This document shows, piece by piece, positions 1-12,656 of a stretch of 64,000 nt of DNA; position 1 is the first letter of the stretch, and each line of letters begins with the position of its first letter. Below the pieces are notes generated by a model, which saw only the letters and a program-made list of their open reading frames with translations, made no database searches and was not told where the DNA came from. This DNA comes from Limonium bicolor (lineage: Eukaryota > Streptophyta > Magnoliopsida > Caryophyllales > Plumbaginaceae), in NCBI GenBank assembly GCA_023374045.1, contig CM041783.1, positions 126,109,503-126,173,502 on the forward strand, given 5' to 3'. Position numbers and translations under genes: made by a program.

Positions 1-1814
1 ACAGTAGTCAGGGCATAAGAACCCGAAACCTGCACAATATAAAGAAACCAATATTATGAATTTAATTTTCAAATATACAGAGTAAAATGTGTACAAGGTA
101 TGCTAATTACTCACATGCAAGCCGATTTGAGAATCGACGCACTCAACCAATCCTTCGTGAACAACTCCACAAAATCAGTAAGATAGATTTCAAAACTCTG
201 AGCGCCTGCATAGTAAAAAAGATCCGGTCTTGGTTCCATTGTAACCGAATCTCTCCAGGCGGCGTTATCAGTAGTGTGGAGTGCAACAGTTTCAGCATGG
301 GGGGTAAGGCATTCAGAACCGCCGGTTGTAGCAAATTCGATCTCATCACAACTCTAGTCGCGGATGCCATCGAAGGATTAGCTGGTGCAACAACAACTCT
401 CTTTCCTTTTGCCTTATTAGAATTTCATTGAATGTGTTCCTAATATATTAATTTAATAAGTATATGTTTCTACTCTAGGATATGTTAAAGAATAAGTTTT
501 TTCATGGGGTTACCTGCTGCTCCCAAGCTTAATCAATCTACAGGGCCATTGTACTGTATTGGATTCAGCTTGACGAAGGGTGGATATGTCTGCACTAGGC
601 ACCGGTATCTGACAATCCGCGTAAGCAGGCGCGTAACCTTCAACAAGCACCCGAGCATGGTACTCTCGGAGCGCTGCATTCCTCACGGTGTCTCCAGCAA
701 AAGAGTTGAAAAGTTTTCCCCACCCTACTTCGACTTCGTCCATGCCAATCACTTGGAACAATGTGCAGTCAATTGGTTGCTAAATTTTCAAAATTAAAGA
801 TTTTAGATGCACATAAACAAGTGTATAATTTGTTTTTTTTGTATTTGTAGTTAACATGTTGTTCTAACCTTGAGAGATGAATATGGAAATGGGTTGACGG
901 AGTGAACACTACTGGGAGGCACTGCTGTGGGCTCTGATGCTTGTGCCTGGTCAGGCGGTCTAGAAACCTCCTGATTCATCCTCTCAGAACGCATCATCTC
1001 CATAGCTTGAGCGATTGACTGCTGAAATTCATTTTGTAGTCGCTGCTCGAGCTCTGCATTCTTGCGTAAGTGCTCCTCATATGTAATGCTCCCTCCAGCA
1101 CTGTGTCTGGACCTAGGATTACCGAAGGCTTGGCGTATACCGACATGACCACCAAAGCATACTGCACGACCCGGATGATCCTTACTCTTCCCGAGAGCGC
1201 GGGAAAGTGGATCATCCTGCCTAACGGGCTGCTGCCAGTGCCCTGGGTGATCTGGGAGCTTAACTCTTCCTGTTATGGAGTTTATAAGTCAATAAGGATA
1301 ATTCGGTTATATTAACTGCTATTGTTACTCTATAAATATAATAAAACATTTTTTAAACTAAAAATCACTTACCATTTGGTTGATGACTTCTCTCGTGGCG
1401 TAATCATCACTCAGCAGGTGCCGCCGGATTTGAAGGTTTCTTCCATCGACTTAAGTCCCAAACCTTCATCCTTCGTTCGCTGACATTCGAGCCAGCTGGC
1501 AGCAGCAAACCTCTTTCTCCCACTGTGGCACACGCTGAGCAATACTTGTACTCCCCATGTGATGGGGGTCGGGGTAACAATTTTTTTTGTATTTTGTTGT
1601 TGTTTCTCACGTATAGCCTACATATATGTATGAAAAGACAAATTATGCAAATAAGATATGAAAAAGACGAAAACCAAATGAACTCTAAGGACACTTTAAA
1701 CAATTTATCATACAAAAGAAAACTACTAGTGTGAAACTCACCTTGAACTCAGGGGTCAAACGCTTCGCAACAAACTCATTCCACTGCTCTCAGTAATACC
1801 ATCATATTTTTGCC
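1..1814 (-). mobile_element. CACTA-1 transposon, 3' part (continues at 31741)
   Basis: Left fragment of an En/Spm-type CACTA element read on the minus strand. It is cut at 1814/1815 by the A retrotransposon. TTGCC at 1810-1814 is repeated at 31741-31745, on the other side of the A insertion, so the two parts were once contiguous. The 3' terminal inverted repeat is not in the window and should lie left of base 1. The sequence consists of short exons of a TNP1-like gene separated by GT-AG type introns. Confidence 0.85.
1..1814 (-). pseudogene. TNP1-like CACTA protein, C-terminal exons (broken)
   Basis: Second gene of CACTA-1, related to the Transposase_24 (TNP1/En-Spm accessory) family. It probably binds subterminal repeats and assists Tnp2 (family knowledge). 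Reading right to left, the first exon (1814 to 1742) contains WNEFVAKRLTPEF, typical of the family, and ends at a GTGAGT donor. The next holds a PHHMGSTSIAQRV stretch; then an exon near 1140-890 has GIRQAFGNPRSRHS followed by a Glu/Gln-rich coiled-coil-like stretch; 790-500 contains VQWPCRLIK; 430-120 contains FEIYLTDFVELFTKDWL. A last exon may start at base 29 after a TGCAG acceptor. FEIYLTDFVELF resembles the part preceding an Ulp1-like peptidase in related CACTA proteins, but the peptidase itself would be outside the window. Near 1785 the frame is broken by a missing base (GAGAGCAGTGG), and further shifts follow in the next exon. Exon limits are approximate. Confidence 0.7.
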
Positions 1815-4800
1815 TGTAACACCCCATCCCCAACGTCGCACTTTATAACCATCTGCAGCGGAAACATAAACCATCACATTACTTAATCCGTTGGTGTTAC
1901 ACGCCGTTAACCACCCACGTGGCTAACAAGGCTAATACATACATATTATATCGGTCTGATGGACTAGATCCCCGAGCAACTACACCATACAATCCTGATT
2001 CCATTCCAACAACATTATTTACATATACATCCCCCAACTGTACCGAGTATTCATTAACCAATGCCGATAACAAATTCGGTCTTACTACACCTATAATACA
2101 TACACCATTAAGGGGCTACCAATGTACAAACATCTACCCCGTCCTACTCTCGAACGGCTCCAGCTCCTTGTACCTGAAATAGAAAAAGGAGAAAAGGGGT
2201 GGCCCCCAAGGGGTCAGCACTTTTGCTGGTATGGTAATCCCGCAGCCCGCATGCTACCGGGCCCACGCACAACTAATTGTCGTCTTAACATGCTGTTGAT
2301 TATATTTAAATCCTGCATGTAAACCATAAACACACAACACAATGCATACGCCCAGCTATAGGGCTCAACAAACATCCAACACATCCACAACATCCACACA
2401 TAACAAATCAACATTGTTTCCTTTAACCCTAGAGTGGCTCTCCTCTAATGGAGTTACTTCCTTAACAGACGACATTTACCCATTAATCGGGTTATCCTTA
2501 AACGCTTCTTATTATAAACCTGAATTCATAACCATAATCCACATATCCACAATTTACCACATATAACTTCACACCGAATTGGAATTGCAATACATCCATA
2601 ACACATAACACACGGGTACGGTTCTCTTAAGGAACCAACCCAACCATAATTAGTTCACTTTAGAGCCTAGAGAATGTTGCCAAACTCATGATAAGCTCGT
2701 TCCATAACTTGCTACCGTTTCTTTAAATGAACAGATTAACTTAACACTAGGTGCGTTGGGTACAGTAAACCAAGCACACCGAACACCATTGTATGCCCCA
2801 GAAAACCGACGTGAGTCAGTAACATAGCTTTGGCTAAGCTAAAGGGAAGATTGGAAAACAATGAGTAAAAACACCTAACATACACCAAGAGAGTCGAACC
2901 GGGTATGACATCGACTCCCGTCCATCACACGCGTGGCCGGAACATGACCGGACTCTCACCCCCCATTAGTACACATATACTTATAGTTAAGTAATTAAGG
3001 CTCCATTATGGAACCTATCACATCCACACACCATTCGGTATCACAACCGTGTTAAGCATGTAAGGGAGGTTCACACACCTGCAAACAAAACCATACACCA
3101 CTAACGCACGCATAGCCGTGGTTAGAACGTTCCCAAGGTGTTGGGTCGTTAACTCCGAATACCGATATCTCATGTGTACCTAGATTGGTTAGCTAAGGTT
3201 TAACACCTATTTGAGGTTAAACGGTATTGGTGACCAGATTCGCCACATAAATGAATTACTATAAACTCTTTCATGTTTTATCTTACAAGGTGGCAAACAC
3301 ACAGGAAAAACACATTGGCATACAAGCCGGTGTAATCCGTAGGACACAGGTTGCAAGAAAACCATACCTGTCGCCGGAGTCCACTCTACCATGTCCATTT
3401 AGGTTCCCGAACAATTCTCGAACAACTGGTACATTAAAGTTACCTTCATTAACATTGGGGTAACATGTTTGTAACGTCGAATGACTATAGTTAACTCCGT
3501 TAGCTAGTTAAATACCTTTGCATTTTAAACTTGTTTTACTCTTCCATTTTACCTTAACTTTTACCCTCCAAATTGTCATTACAACTCACCTAACATGTCT
3601 TATACAACCTTATAACATCACCTCTTACTTATCCCCATCTTTAGACATCGTTTAATAACTTAGAACCAAATTTACGTAGTGGTCCGGGACTTGGTCCCTT
3701 ACTTAGGTCCCGGACCTATACCAAACAAATCCCCTCGGTTACTTTTAATGGGGTGGTCCGGGACTTCACCCAAGTCCTAAGTCCCGGACCATTCTATGCA
3801 AATTCTCTCGGACAGTTTTAAGGATTGGTCGGGTTCTTGGACAAGAACCAAGTCCCGGACCTACGACCACGTACAATTTCTCGACTTAATTTTGACATAT
3901 GGTCCGGGACTTGTCCCATGACTTAGGTCCCGGACCCAATATACAGAAGCGACGTATTGGAATTTTTATGCTCTGCTGCGCAAGTTCTCTACACCTATCA
4001 GATATATAAACTTCCCAGTACACTTTTATACTCAAAACTTCACCCAAATATACACCACATAACAACGTAGTGCACAATTTAAATTGCCTAAAATCTTAAA
4101 CACTGAATTTCCCACAATATATTTGCCTTTCACCTGTAAATACAAACAGCAGTACGTATGTCCCTTACTAGTCTCTTTGAGAACCATTTTCTAAGTCATT
4201 TACCTTTGGCTCTTTAGGTAGTTTCAACAGACAACGAAGTTTATTTTCCAAGGAATTTAAGCTACCTTTGGTTAACATAAAACATGGAAGAAACACCACT
4301 TTTCTTTGAGTTTCCATACCTTGAAGCAAAGGAGAATAATAATACGTGAAAAGGTGAACTCAAGCTCCTTCCATGGAGATTCCTCTTGGCCCAAAGTGGA
4401 GCTCTTGAAGATTTGAAGGGTGGATAAGTCGAAGAGCTTGATGAAACTAAGAGATCGGTGGTCTCGGTTTTAGATTTGGATAAGTGAGCTAGAAGTTACA
4501 TGAATTTGAAGTAGTATGTTGGTGCTGGTGCTGTTCGATCGTGAAAGAGAGAAAGGAAGGAGATGGCTACGTGAGATAGTAAGGAAATGAGAGAATGAAT
4601 GATTGTAGTTTGCTTTTAAGGATATTTCTCACGTAAAGCAAATAGTGCTTTTTAATTGCTCACTTATCTGCTCAATTAGCTAACACTGGTGGTGACTCAC
4701 CCTTGTGACCGACCCCATTTAATAAAAGGGGTTATTTAGCCTTTATTGCACAATTAATTTACATATATTAACATTATTACAAACTAGCTTATTTTAGTTA

Positions 4801-5250
4801 CTATTCATAACAACAAGACACGTAGAAAAACGCAATTCTTACTTCCCCCATTAATTTAAACTTACAAATGTGATACTAAATAGTACACATATTAATTAAA
4901 GAGTAATGAGGGACATTTAGCCATTCAAAACTCATTTACAAGACAATTTTTCAAAAAGTGCTTTATGACTCCTTTAAGCACATTTTGTGTTTTAAATGTT
5001 TTCAAGCTCGGTTATCTTTGGTAATTGATTTAATAGGCTCATTAATAAATAAGTAAGGTCTTGGTAAGTTTATTAAGTCTTAATCAGACCATCCCAAGTT
5101 TAGAGCATATTTCGCCCTTTATTGCCTTTAAGGCATTTAACTGTATTTACTTATCTTTTAAATTGTTTACCAATATTACTAAGACTCTTTTTAGTCTTAA
5201 TAATTTATTATTTAACGTTTAAACAACATACCAAGGTTTGGGGTATTTCA
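1815..5250 (-). repeat. Element A 3' LTR (left copy)
   Basis: 3436-bp LTR with TG...CA ends. It aligns throughout with 28321-31740; differences are mainly 1-bp indels. In element sense the end next to the host (1815 upward) carries a module shared with the other LTR families here: the TTCCGCTGC motif, a GTTAACCAC/GTGGCTAAC dyad, a TCGGTCTGATGGAC dyad and CTCGAACGG near 2150. Short reading frames inside the LTR differ between copies and are not credible genes. Confidence 0.88.
3681..3936 (-). repeat. Array of four palindromic hairpin repeats in A LTR
   Basis: Four inverted repeats start at 3681, 3755, 3827 and 3901, a period of about 73 bp. Arms are of the form GGTCCGGGACTT / AAGTCCCGGACC, 10 to 12 bp perfect in repeats 1, 2 and 4; repeat 3 is less perfect in this copy. 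The same array is at 21917-22171 and 30165-30422. Related arrays occupy the B and D LTRs. Confidence 0.88.
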
Positions 5251-5286
5251 GTCTACCCCCTTAAAAGAACTTCGTCCCCGAAGTTC
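5251..5286 (-). promoter_or_regulatory. Terminal polypurine tract with adjacent hairpin (A, copy 1)
   Basis: In element sense this reads hairpin, TTTTAAGGGGGTAGAC, then the LTR TG, the expected plus-strand primer position. The hairpin at 5267-5286 has a perfect 8-bp stem (GAACTTCG/CGAAGTTC) and a 4-base loop. The copy 2 equivalent is at 23480-23515. The TTCGAGGACGAA-like stem resembles the end of pol plus PPT in Tekay/Del-type chromoviruses (family knowledge). Confidence 0.8.
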
Positions 5287-6003
5287 ACACTTCCCACATA
5301 TCATTGGTTTAGAATACGGGAATTACTTATATAATAAACACTTCCATAACCAACAACCTTACACACCACAACCTCGGACTTGAAGGTCCGGGTTCACATA
5401 CATCATCCCATAACATATCATTCTCACATAATTACCTCGGACTCAATGGTCCGGGTACCTTAACAGTATTGTACTCACACCACAACCCTTAGACTCTCAG
5501 GTCTGGCAACATAACCACCTTTGGACTCATAGGCCCAAGTAACATAATCAATTCCGAACTAAACCATATTAAGACTCAAGGTCAAAGTAATATTTATTAC
5601 ACATATCACACAACATGCCTTAGCACGTATAACAAATAGAAATACCTTTTCCATCTCTTCATGGCTCGAGTCCCATGTTTGAGTACATATAACTGTGATC
5701 CCCGCAGAACCCGGTCGCACTGGACACCTGCTGGGTCCCCGTTCCTTTGGGAGATCAAAACATTCACTCAATTGTTAACATATGTACTCTCATGTCACCG
5801 GTCCGAAGACAAAGGCTCATACGTCCTCAGCTCGTGAGCAAGTACTACAAAAATATTCTTTACCAGGTTAAGTAAACAGGAGAATCCTTTATTCAAAATC
5901 AATCCACTGTTTTGGAAATACCTATTGATAACCCTTTTGAAAATTCAATACAACTCCAAGTCCAACTTATGCTCTTTGCATCCTTTCTTAATGGTGTTAT
6001 TTT

Positions 6004-6120
6004 GTGACCACTTAGGGAGCTTCAAGAGTCATCCAACCCTGATGTGATCAGCATCAGTGTTGAACTATCCTTCCACCCCAATTGTGTTCGGCTTCCCTTG
6101 ATCGCATGCAAATCAAGTTC
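6004..6120 (-). other. Conserved 120-nt non-coding block (A, copy 1)
   Basis: Nearly invariant in A copy 2 (24231-24350), B (19358-19480), C (40768-40889) and D (58182-58302). It includes ACACAAATTGGGGTGGAA, TTCAACACTGATGCTGATC and GTGGTCACAA. Possible stems are CTTGAT/ATCAAG and GATG/CATC. All three sense frames contain stops, so it is not protein-coding. Confidence 0.8.
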
Positions 6121-6670
6121 CACCTCCCACTTCATTTTAACCAACAATTAATTCAGCATATTCCACTTTCTATCTTTTGATCCTTCTAGTCATAATCATT
6201 ACATCTCCAAGGGATAGAACTTAGTCTATCAATTACCTCCATTCTCTTTAATCAAGTTACCTAGGGAATCTAATTCTTACTAAGTCCATGTCAGTTTCAT
6301 ACCCTTCGTAAATCACCACACTATATATATATAATGTTTTTAATCAAAACACAATTCATCGTGTTACATTTGTATTATGCTAACACACACCATTGGGGCT
6401 TTAGTTCCCCAGGAGTATTTACTCCTTAGTACTTGTACTTACCCACAACCATTACCAAGGTAGTCACACCTACCACAATAGTATTTCGCATCTTCTGTGC
6501 GCGCAATTACCACCATTTAACCACGCCAACCACCATAACCAATTATTAATCATGCCAACCATCATAACAATTTATTAATCATGCCAACCATCATAACAAT
6601 TTATCTTTGTGCTATGCACAACATAGTTCACGTACACTTGTACGGTAAAACACACTAGCGGTTTTACGCT

Positions 6671-6705
6671 CTACCCCCCTTAAAAGGGATTACGCCCACG
6701 TAATC
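6671..6705 (-). promoter_or_regulatory. Internal (central) polypurine tract with hairpin (A, copy 1)
   Basis: In sense: a 7-bp stem GATTACG/CGTAATC with loop TGGG, then CCCTTTTAAGGGGGGTAGAGC. It repeats the layout of the terminal PPT about 1.4 kb away with a different stem sequence. Also at 24906-24939 (A copy 2), 18717-18755 (B), 40206-40241 (C) and 58901-58935 (D). Confidence 0.72.
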
Positions 6706-9269
6706 AATCACTGAACATTGCTTAAATGTTCTGCCGTCGTGAAGTGTTTTAACTACCACGCGGTCTGTTAAAGGATCTTGACCATATTAGCGGTTTAGTT
6801 CCTTTACCAAGAATTTCTCATTGGAGTTTATCTAACTCATTACCGGTTTCGTTCCTGGCCTATAAGGCTTCTAGGCATTGATTACTAGCCACTTATTCAT
6901 ATTCGATGCATGGGCTCGCTGGCCTCTGTTGCACAACTCTGGTACTCATAGAGCTAGTTTTCCCCACTTTTACTGTTACTGTACTGTACATCTCTTATGT
7001 AATTACCTTATCCTGGTAACCATGGTTTCTCAACCGAAGCGTGGTATCTCTTACCGTGAGCGAATTCGGTGAGTTACAAACCTTTCATCTACCTCCATGA
7101 CAATTTACAGTGTATACTGCTATGTATTTCTCAATTATTGCCTCAATTCCTTTCGACTTACTGCCGGTTGAGGTGAGCTACTACCTAACGTGTAGTGCTC
7201 TCTCAGTTATTTCCTACACCTGAGGTATATTTCATACCGATATTTGATACTTAGTGCTACTGTAGTCACTTATTGCCAGTCCTGCTTCCATTTAGTCCTG
7301 TACCAGTATCATTTCATTGATATGACCTTGCATTTCATATGCCTCGGTCTTATAGTGTTATAATTCTCTTTGTTCGCCTTCCACCATTATCATCTTCCAA
7401 ATCCTAGCTATCCCACTCGATCGTTATTGCGCAAACGCAATACCAAAACACTCAGTCATACAGAGTGCAGAGGCGTAACTCTTGGCAGTAAATCTCTCAT
7501 GCGATTGCAATAGGAATTCACACTGTGTTTTTACTGAAGATTCTTGTCTCATAATACCGGCTACTGGCTTACTGTCCAGCTTATTCATTATAATTACTGT
7601 TGTATCTCCACTGGGTTTAACTCACAACTCTGCTTAATTGTTATACCATCCCTTAATAATATTTATACAACGGTCGCTTAGTACACACCGTATCCTCTTT
7701 CATTATACAACATCAACTTACACTGCATCCGTTACTATATTCGGCCACCCGTTTGGCTGATTTCTGCATACACTATTTCTCGAGCCTTTATTTTCTTAAG
7801 CGTTGTTCGCTACACATTTACATCACACACCTATGGTGGTTACTACCAGACTTAGTACTCTTCCTGTCTACACCACTGTTACAAACACTTTCTTTCGTAT
7901 TATTTTATTCAAATCATCCTGGGGTAATAACAACATGGTTCATCCTCCACATATTTCCTAAACTTGATCCAAATCTACCGCTTTCGCGTTTCACCATATC
8001 TAGAGGTATCCCCACTCTTTAAACAGTGGTTCGTTCTCCGCTTTATTTTCCTGTACAACATAAACTTCTATAATTGATTCCATTACATGACCTATCTCGC
8101 TTGTGGCTTATAAGCCACTGCCTCGAGCTCTGCTCACTAAAGGCTATTACCACACATTTACCTTTCTGTACGACATTACATGGTTTAACAAGGTCGTCAC
8201 ATCTCGATTCCTTCCAAGTTGTCTCTTTGGCAACTTAGGGTCCTACTGTTAAGTGGGTTCCCTTCTTACGTTTCTGTTACGTTGCCCCATCCAACAATGT
8301 TTGATCCCAAACACCCTTCAAGGATTACTCCTGGGTGTTACTAAGGTATGCCATTACATTTAACTTTCACCTATGAGTACATTCAGTAGACTATGCCTTC
8401 TTACTTCCTTAGCTGGGTATTCGTTCCAGCTACCATGTCTCATTCCTTCAACTTCCTAAGACATACGTGATGTCTTTGCATAACCATCCGTGCTCTTCGC
8501 ACTTCTTGACTCTACACATTCTCTTGGACGAATTTACCAATTCCTTTAGTCTTCTCAACGGGTTCCTTCACTTCGACCATGCGTGGTAATCCTTAGCTCT
8601 TACTTGATTTTTACTGTGACCGTAGTATGGAGTCGACTACTTCCCGTGTTCGGACTCTTCTCGTATACATATATGGGGTATCATACTGACACATTACTAC
8701 TTACCCGACTAACCCATAAGTAGGTCTGTTAGGCCCACATGCTCCTATCCTCCTACGGAGTGCGGTCGTCCCACAAAGTAGTTGGTTACACTCGTAGTGT
8801 CCGTCACACACCAGGTGAAGTATACTGTTGTAAACTCCCTTATATTGTCCTCTGACAATATACATTCCGTGCTTCCCGAAACTCATTCCAGGGAAGGTTT
8901 ACCTATCGTTATATTATTCTGAACTCCATCCATACATCGGTTGGTACCCTCGTTTCACCGATTTTCGTCCGGTTATTCAAAGGTAAACTGGTTTGAAAGA
9001 AGGGTAAAAGAAGTATTGGTTTAAAAGAGAATTGGTTTTTGAAAGAAAAGAGTTTGAAATAAATCTGAGTTTGAAAGAAAAATTCTCCTGGTTTCACAAC
9101 ACCTTCTTGCCTTAACCAAGTCTAGCTTCGTGACTGATGATATTCCCATTTACAAAGGTTAGGTGTTAAGCCCTTCCACGGTTTCGATGATCACATTAAA
9201 TTCCTGGGTTACTTACTAAGTAGTTTGTAGTTGTCGATTTTTTTTTTTTCGAACAGCCTTGTTATAGCT

Positions 9270-9289
9270 GCACTTGCCACGGCAAGTGC
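9270..9289. repeat. 9-bp inverted repeat in leader region (A, copy 1)
   Basis: GCACTTGCC and GGCAAGTGC separated by two bases, about 0.8 kb downstream of the PBS in element sense. Present at 27495-27514 in copy 2 and at 15311-15330 in B at a comparable distance from its PBS. Confidence 0.8.
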
Positions 9290-10072
9290 GCCCTGTTCAC
9301 TGGCTGTCGGTTCAACATGTACCGGCTGCGGTACTGTTTCTGTCCGCACAGTATACAGTGGCCTCATGGGCCCTTACTTGGATACTCTAATTGATAACTA
9401 ATCTCCTGCACAACTTCTCATTGTCTCCTCTAATAAACATTTACTAGGGTGTTTCCCCTTCTGGGAGACCCCTTTTTACTTATTATTGTATCTTCTTCGT
9501 AGCCCATTCCACGCATTTGTCGTGGTTACTGAGACTTGTCTCTTGTTTGGGTACTACGTTGTGTTTCTTTGTCGGTTGGTATACCGTTGGTGCCATCACC
9601 TAACACTTGCCATCCCGTAGACTCTCGTCTCGGGTTTTATTATTTCTCTTCTTGCCTGTTGCAAGCTGGTAGTTTTCGACTGCTCGGCATGTCGACCCAG
9701 GTTGCCGGAAATTTCATTCTTCCTTACACCAGATTCTCCATTCTTTGCTATCAAGTGCGGTTACAGTTGTTCACCTGGGAACCGTCTCCGGGATTTCTAA
9801 TTTTCAGAATCTACCGTATGACAGGTTCCCCATACTTACAAGATAGTTAATAACAGCCAGCCCGGGTCTTCCCGGGTAAGAGAGGGCTTTCATCTCTCTG
9901 GCGTTCCTTCCCAAGTCATAAAATAGGGGTTGGGTGGGGGGGCGGGATGGATATAAAGGTTTCCAGTATTTTCTGTAGTTCCTAACGAGCGTATCTCTCA
10001 CGCTATCACTCAACCCCTAACCCAAAGTACTAAAATCTTAACTCGGTACTTCCTAAGTCGGTAATTCAGGTC

Positions 10073-10101
10073 ATCAGAGCGATTACTTCGCTCTGATACC
10101 A
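10073..10101 (-). promoter_or_regulatory. Primer-binding site (initiator tRNA-Met) with overlapping inverted repeat (A, copy 1)
   Basis: The minus strand carries TGGTATCAGAGC (10090-10101), the usual plant initiator tRNA-Met PBS, five bases from the LTR start at 10107. ATCAGAGCG/CGCTCTGAT forms a perfect 9-bp inverted repeat (10073-10081 and 10089-10097) that includes most of the PBS. Confidence 0.85.
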
Positions 10102-10106
10102 CTTTT

Positions 10107-10192
10107 TGTAAAACACCCCATCCACCAAGTCGCACTTTATAACCATCTGCAGCGGAAACATAAACCATCACATTACTTAATCCGTTGGTGTT
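10107..10192 (-). repeat. Middle A LTR, first 86 bp
   Basis: Matches the start of both complete A LTRs (TGTAA, CACCCCATCC, then CGTTGGTGTT) and stops where element B begins. The last five bases, GTGTT (10188-10192), would be the target duplication of B; the second copy is lost in a deletion. The remainder of this LTR resumes at 21911. Confidence 0.85.
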
Positions 10193-10663
10193 TGAAATAC
10201 CCCGCACTTAAATATAGGGATTAAGATTAATCTAATACGTAATTAAAGGCTTGATGACGCCTAAGTAATATTGGTAAGGAAGAATAAATCCAAAAGAAAT
10301 AAAAGAAATGCTTAAAAAGCGAAAAAAACGCTAAATAGGCGTTAAATAACCATAGGAGGTACGAGACCTCGGTTAGCGTATTATAAGGATTCTAAAGGCT
10401 TAATTAAGTCTAAATAAATACTAGGGAACAAATCCCGAAGAAAACGGATCCTTAAAATGGATTAAAAGCATTACCGAATCTTAAAGCGCGTTTTTCGAGG
10501 TACACTGGGAAAACGTGTCTTTAAGCGGGTCGAATAGGCTCGTAAAAAATTTTGGTCAACTAAATAATCATTAATAAATATTAGTGAAGCTTTAGGACCA
10601 ATAAAATCAATAAAACGAGAGATTAGTAAAAACTGTCAAAAACGGTAAGTTGTGGGGTAGAAG

Positions 10664-10672
10664 TATAAATAG
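10664..10672 (+). promoter_or_regulatory. Candidate TATA box in B LTR
   Basis: TATAAATAG, followed about 60 to 150 bases on by CT-rich sequence resembling a plant transcription start and leader. The copy in the 3' LTR is at 20437-20445. If used, the palindrome array and terminal module of the LTR would be transcribed. Start site not determinable here. Confidence 0.55.
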
Positions 10673-12409
10673 CACAAACTTATGTGTCCAATATTGTAAA
10701 TAAAATTTTAAAACCCCCTGTGGTATATGTGTGCTGTCCGATTTTTACATATATACACACACACACTCTCTCATTTTTCTTATTTGTGTCTAATACACTA
10801 GAGGACAAAACCATAAAGAGAGTAAAAAGCAAATATTTTCTCTCTCTCTCCTACTCCCTCCTAGTCTCACGTGAACACACCCCTCTCACCCTCTCTTTTC
10901 TTTCTTCCCCTACCTCATGCGATTTCCATGGCTGCTTGAGAGAACCCCCACAAGCTCTACCTTCTCTCCTCTTGTTACTCCCTCAAAACTCTCCAAAAAT
11001 TATAAAAACTACACCATTGGAATCCTCTCACCAAGGGCTACATTTCTATCTTTCCAAAATTCGAAAACACCCATTTTCGTTTTTATGGGTATGTTCCATT
11101 TGGAGTTCCAAGACCACCATTAGAAGGCCCTTGTTCTCCTTGTTCTTTTGAGGTAAAAATCTCTTCAAAACTCCATTGTTTTTCTAGCCTCAAAGGCAAA
11201 ACGAAAATCTAGCTAAAACCTTGTTTGGTTTCTTTGCACTCTAGCCGATTTTGGCTTGTTGAAGGGGTTGGAAATCTTGTTCTTGAACCACTCCAAACAG
11301 CACTTGCACCCTTGGAAGGTAATAAATTTTCTAAACCCTAAAACCTAGATTAGAACTTGATTAATGGTTAGGGCTAGTTTTTAGTATTGAATGGTGTATA
11401 TGAATGGTTGTAGTGCTAGTGGATTGAGATTACAAAACCGGTAGAGAGAGAGAAGGAAGAAGAAAGAAGAAGAAAGGAAATCTAGAGAAGAAACAAGGTA
11501 AGAATGCTTACCCTTGTGTAAGCCTTGTATATGTAATGTAACAGATTTTTAAGGAATGGAAATGTGTATTGTAAAATGGTAATGTATTAGTAATGTAATG
11601 TGTAAGAGAATATAAGTATTATGAAGCTTTAAAAGATGTGTAAACCTCATTGAAAACAGATTGGGACTTAGTGTTTGAGTGCAGGAGTTTTTATGAGTGT
11701 TTTAGTATTGGTATTGTATATGGGAGCTTGTATGTATCGGTTGTTGTAAACAGGTGAATTGGTTATTGATGTGAGTGTAGACAATGTGGTGAGTGTATAA
11801 AAATACAAGGGAGACTATGGCAAAAATTGCCTAGGAATAGAACACTTAGAGAATTAAAACTAGGTGACTAATGTGAGTGTGTAACAGATTTTGATTAAGG
11901 AAAACAGAGGGTAAGTTGAGAGAGATGAATAATGTATTCTAATACATTAGGAGTGTTAGAAATGCCAATAGAAGAGGGAGATGTAGAAGGGGAGTGTAAG
12001 TGTGAAAATCTGTAGCAAAAGGGTATAAGAATGTATGGAGAAGTTAGGAAAGGTGTAGTGTGTAAGCATTGGTAAAAAGGAGAGTTGGACTTGGGTATAG
12101 ATGTTGTAGTTGCTTGGAAATGAATTGGAATGGTAGGATGGCATTAGGAGAGGGAACTATGCATGGAGGAAATAAGAACCCAAAATCTGTAGCAAAAACT
12201 ACTTGGAGAAACTATTGTAAGTGTTGAAAGGAAGTAAGGAATTGTGTAAGTTGTTTGATGGATTTAGTAATGGATTTGGTGAATGAACTAAGGAGTATTA
12301 GGAGGTTTAATTAGTGTTATAACATGTGGGATTAAGTGTAGGAACAATGGGGAAGTAATGGGTGAAAGAGAGGACTGAAAACATAAATTAAAATGCAAAT
12401 ACTGGGCTG

Positions 12410-12656
12410 GACCGGACTTGCGACCGGACTTGCAAGTCCGGTCGAGTTGAAAATTTTCCCGTCAGGATGCTACTGGAATCGACCGGACTTGCGACCGGAC
12501 TTGCAAGTCCGGTCGGACCAGAAAAATTTCCCGATGAAACCTACTGGAATGGACCGGACTTGCGACCGGACATGCAAGTCCGGTCGGCCAGAAAAATTTC
12601 CGTAACCTGAACTACTGGAATGGACCGGACTTGCAAGGTCGGTCGCAAGTCCGGTC
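12410..12656 (+). repeat. Array of four palindromic repeats in B LTR
   Basis: Units start at 12410, 12481, 12551 and 12622, about 70 bp apart, each containing GACCGGACTTG twice followed by CAAGTCCGGTC. In units 1 and 2 the second arm copy and its complement form a perfect 22-bp palindrome; unit 3 has one mismatch and unit 4 is rearranged. Spacers share CAGAAAAATTTCC and TACTGGAAT. It is homologous in position and sequence to the six-unit array in D. Confidence 0.9.

Larger units (their letters stand above)
5287..10106 (-). other. Element A internal region, copy 1 (non-coding)
   Basis: About 4.8 kb between PPT and PBS, nearly identical to 23516-28287 apart from scattered small indels. No frame longer than about 105 codons, none conserved between the two copies, and no gag, RT or integrase motif recognised. 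Near the PBS it is colinear with the B internal region, for example in a stretch close to TTGGGA(A)AGG(A)ACGCCAGAGAGA. It contains the 120-nt conserved block, an internal PPT module and a 9-bp dyad, listed separately. Confidence 0.75.

Noticed and set aside
10684..11151. 155-codon frame in B LTR as a gene
   Set aside because: Starts by the TATA region, low-complexity, and the 3' LTR copy at 20460-20930 does not keep it; no family recognised.
12410..12656. CRISPR-like array
   Set aside because: Repeat units are palindromic, spacers are themselves similar, no cas genes, and the setting is a plant LTR.
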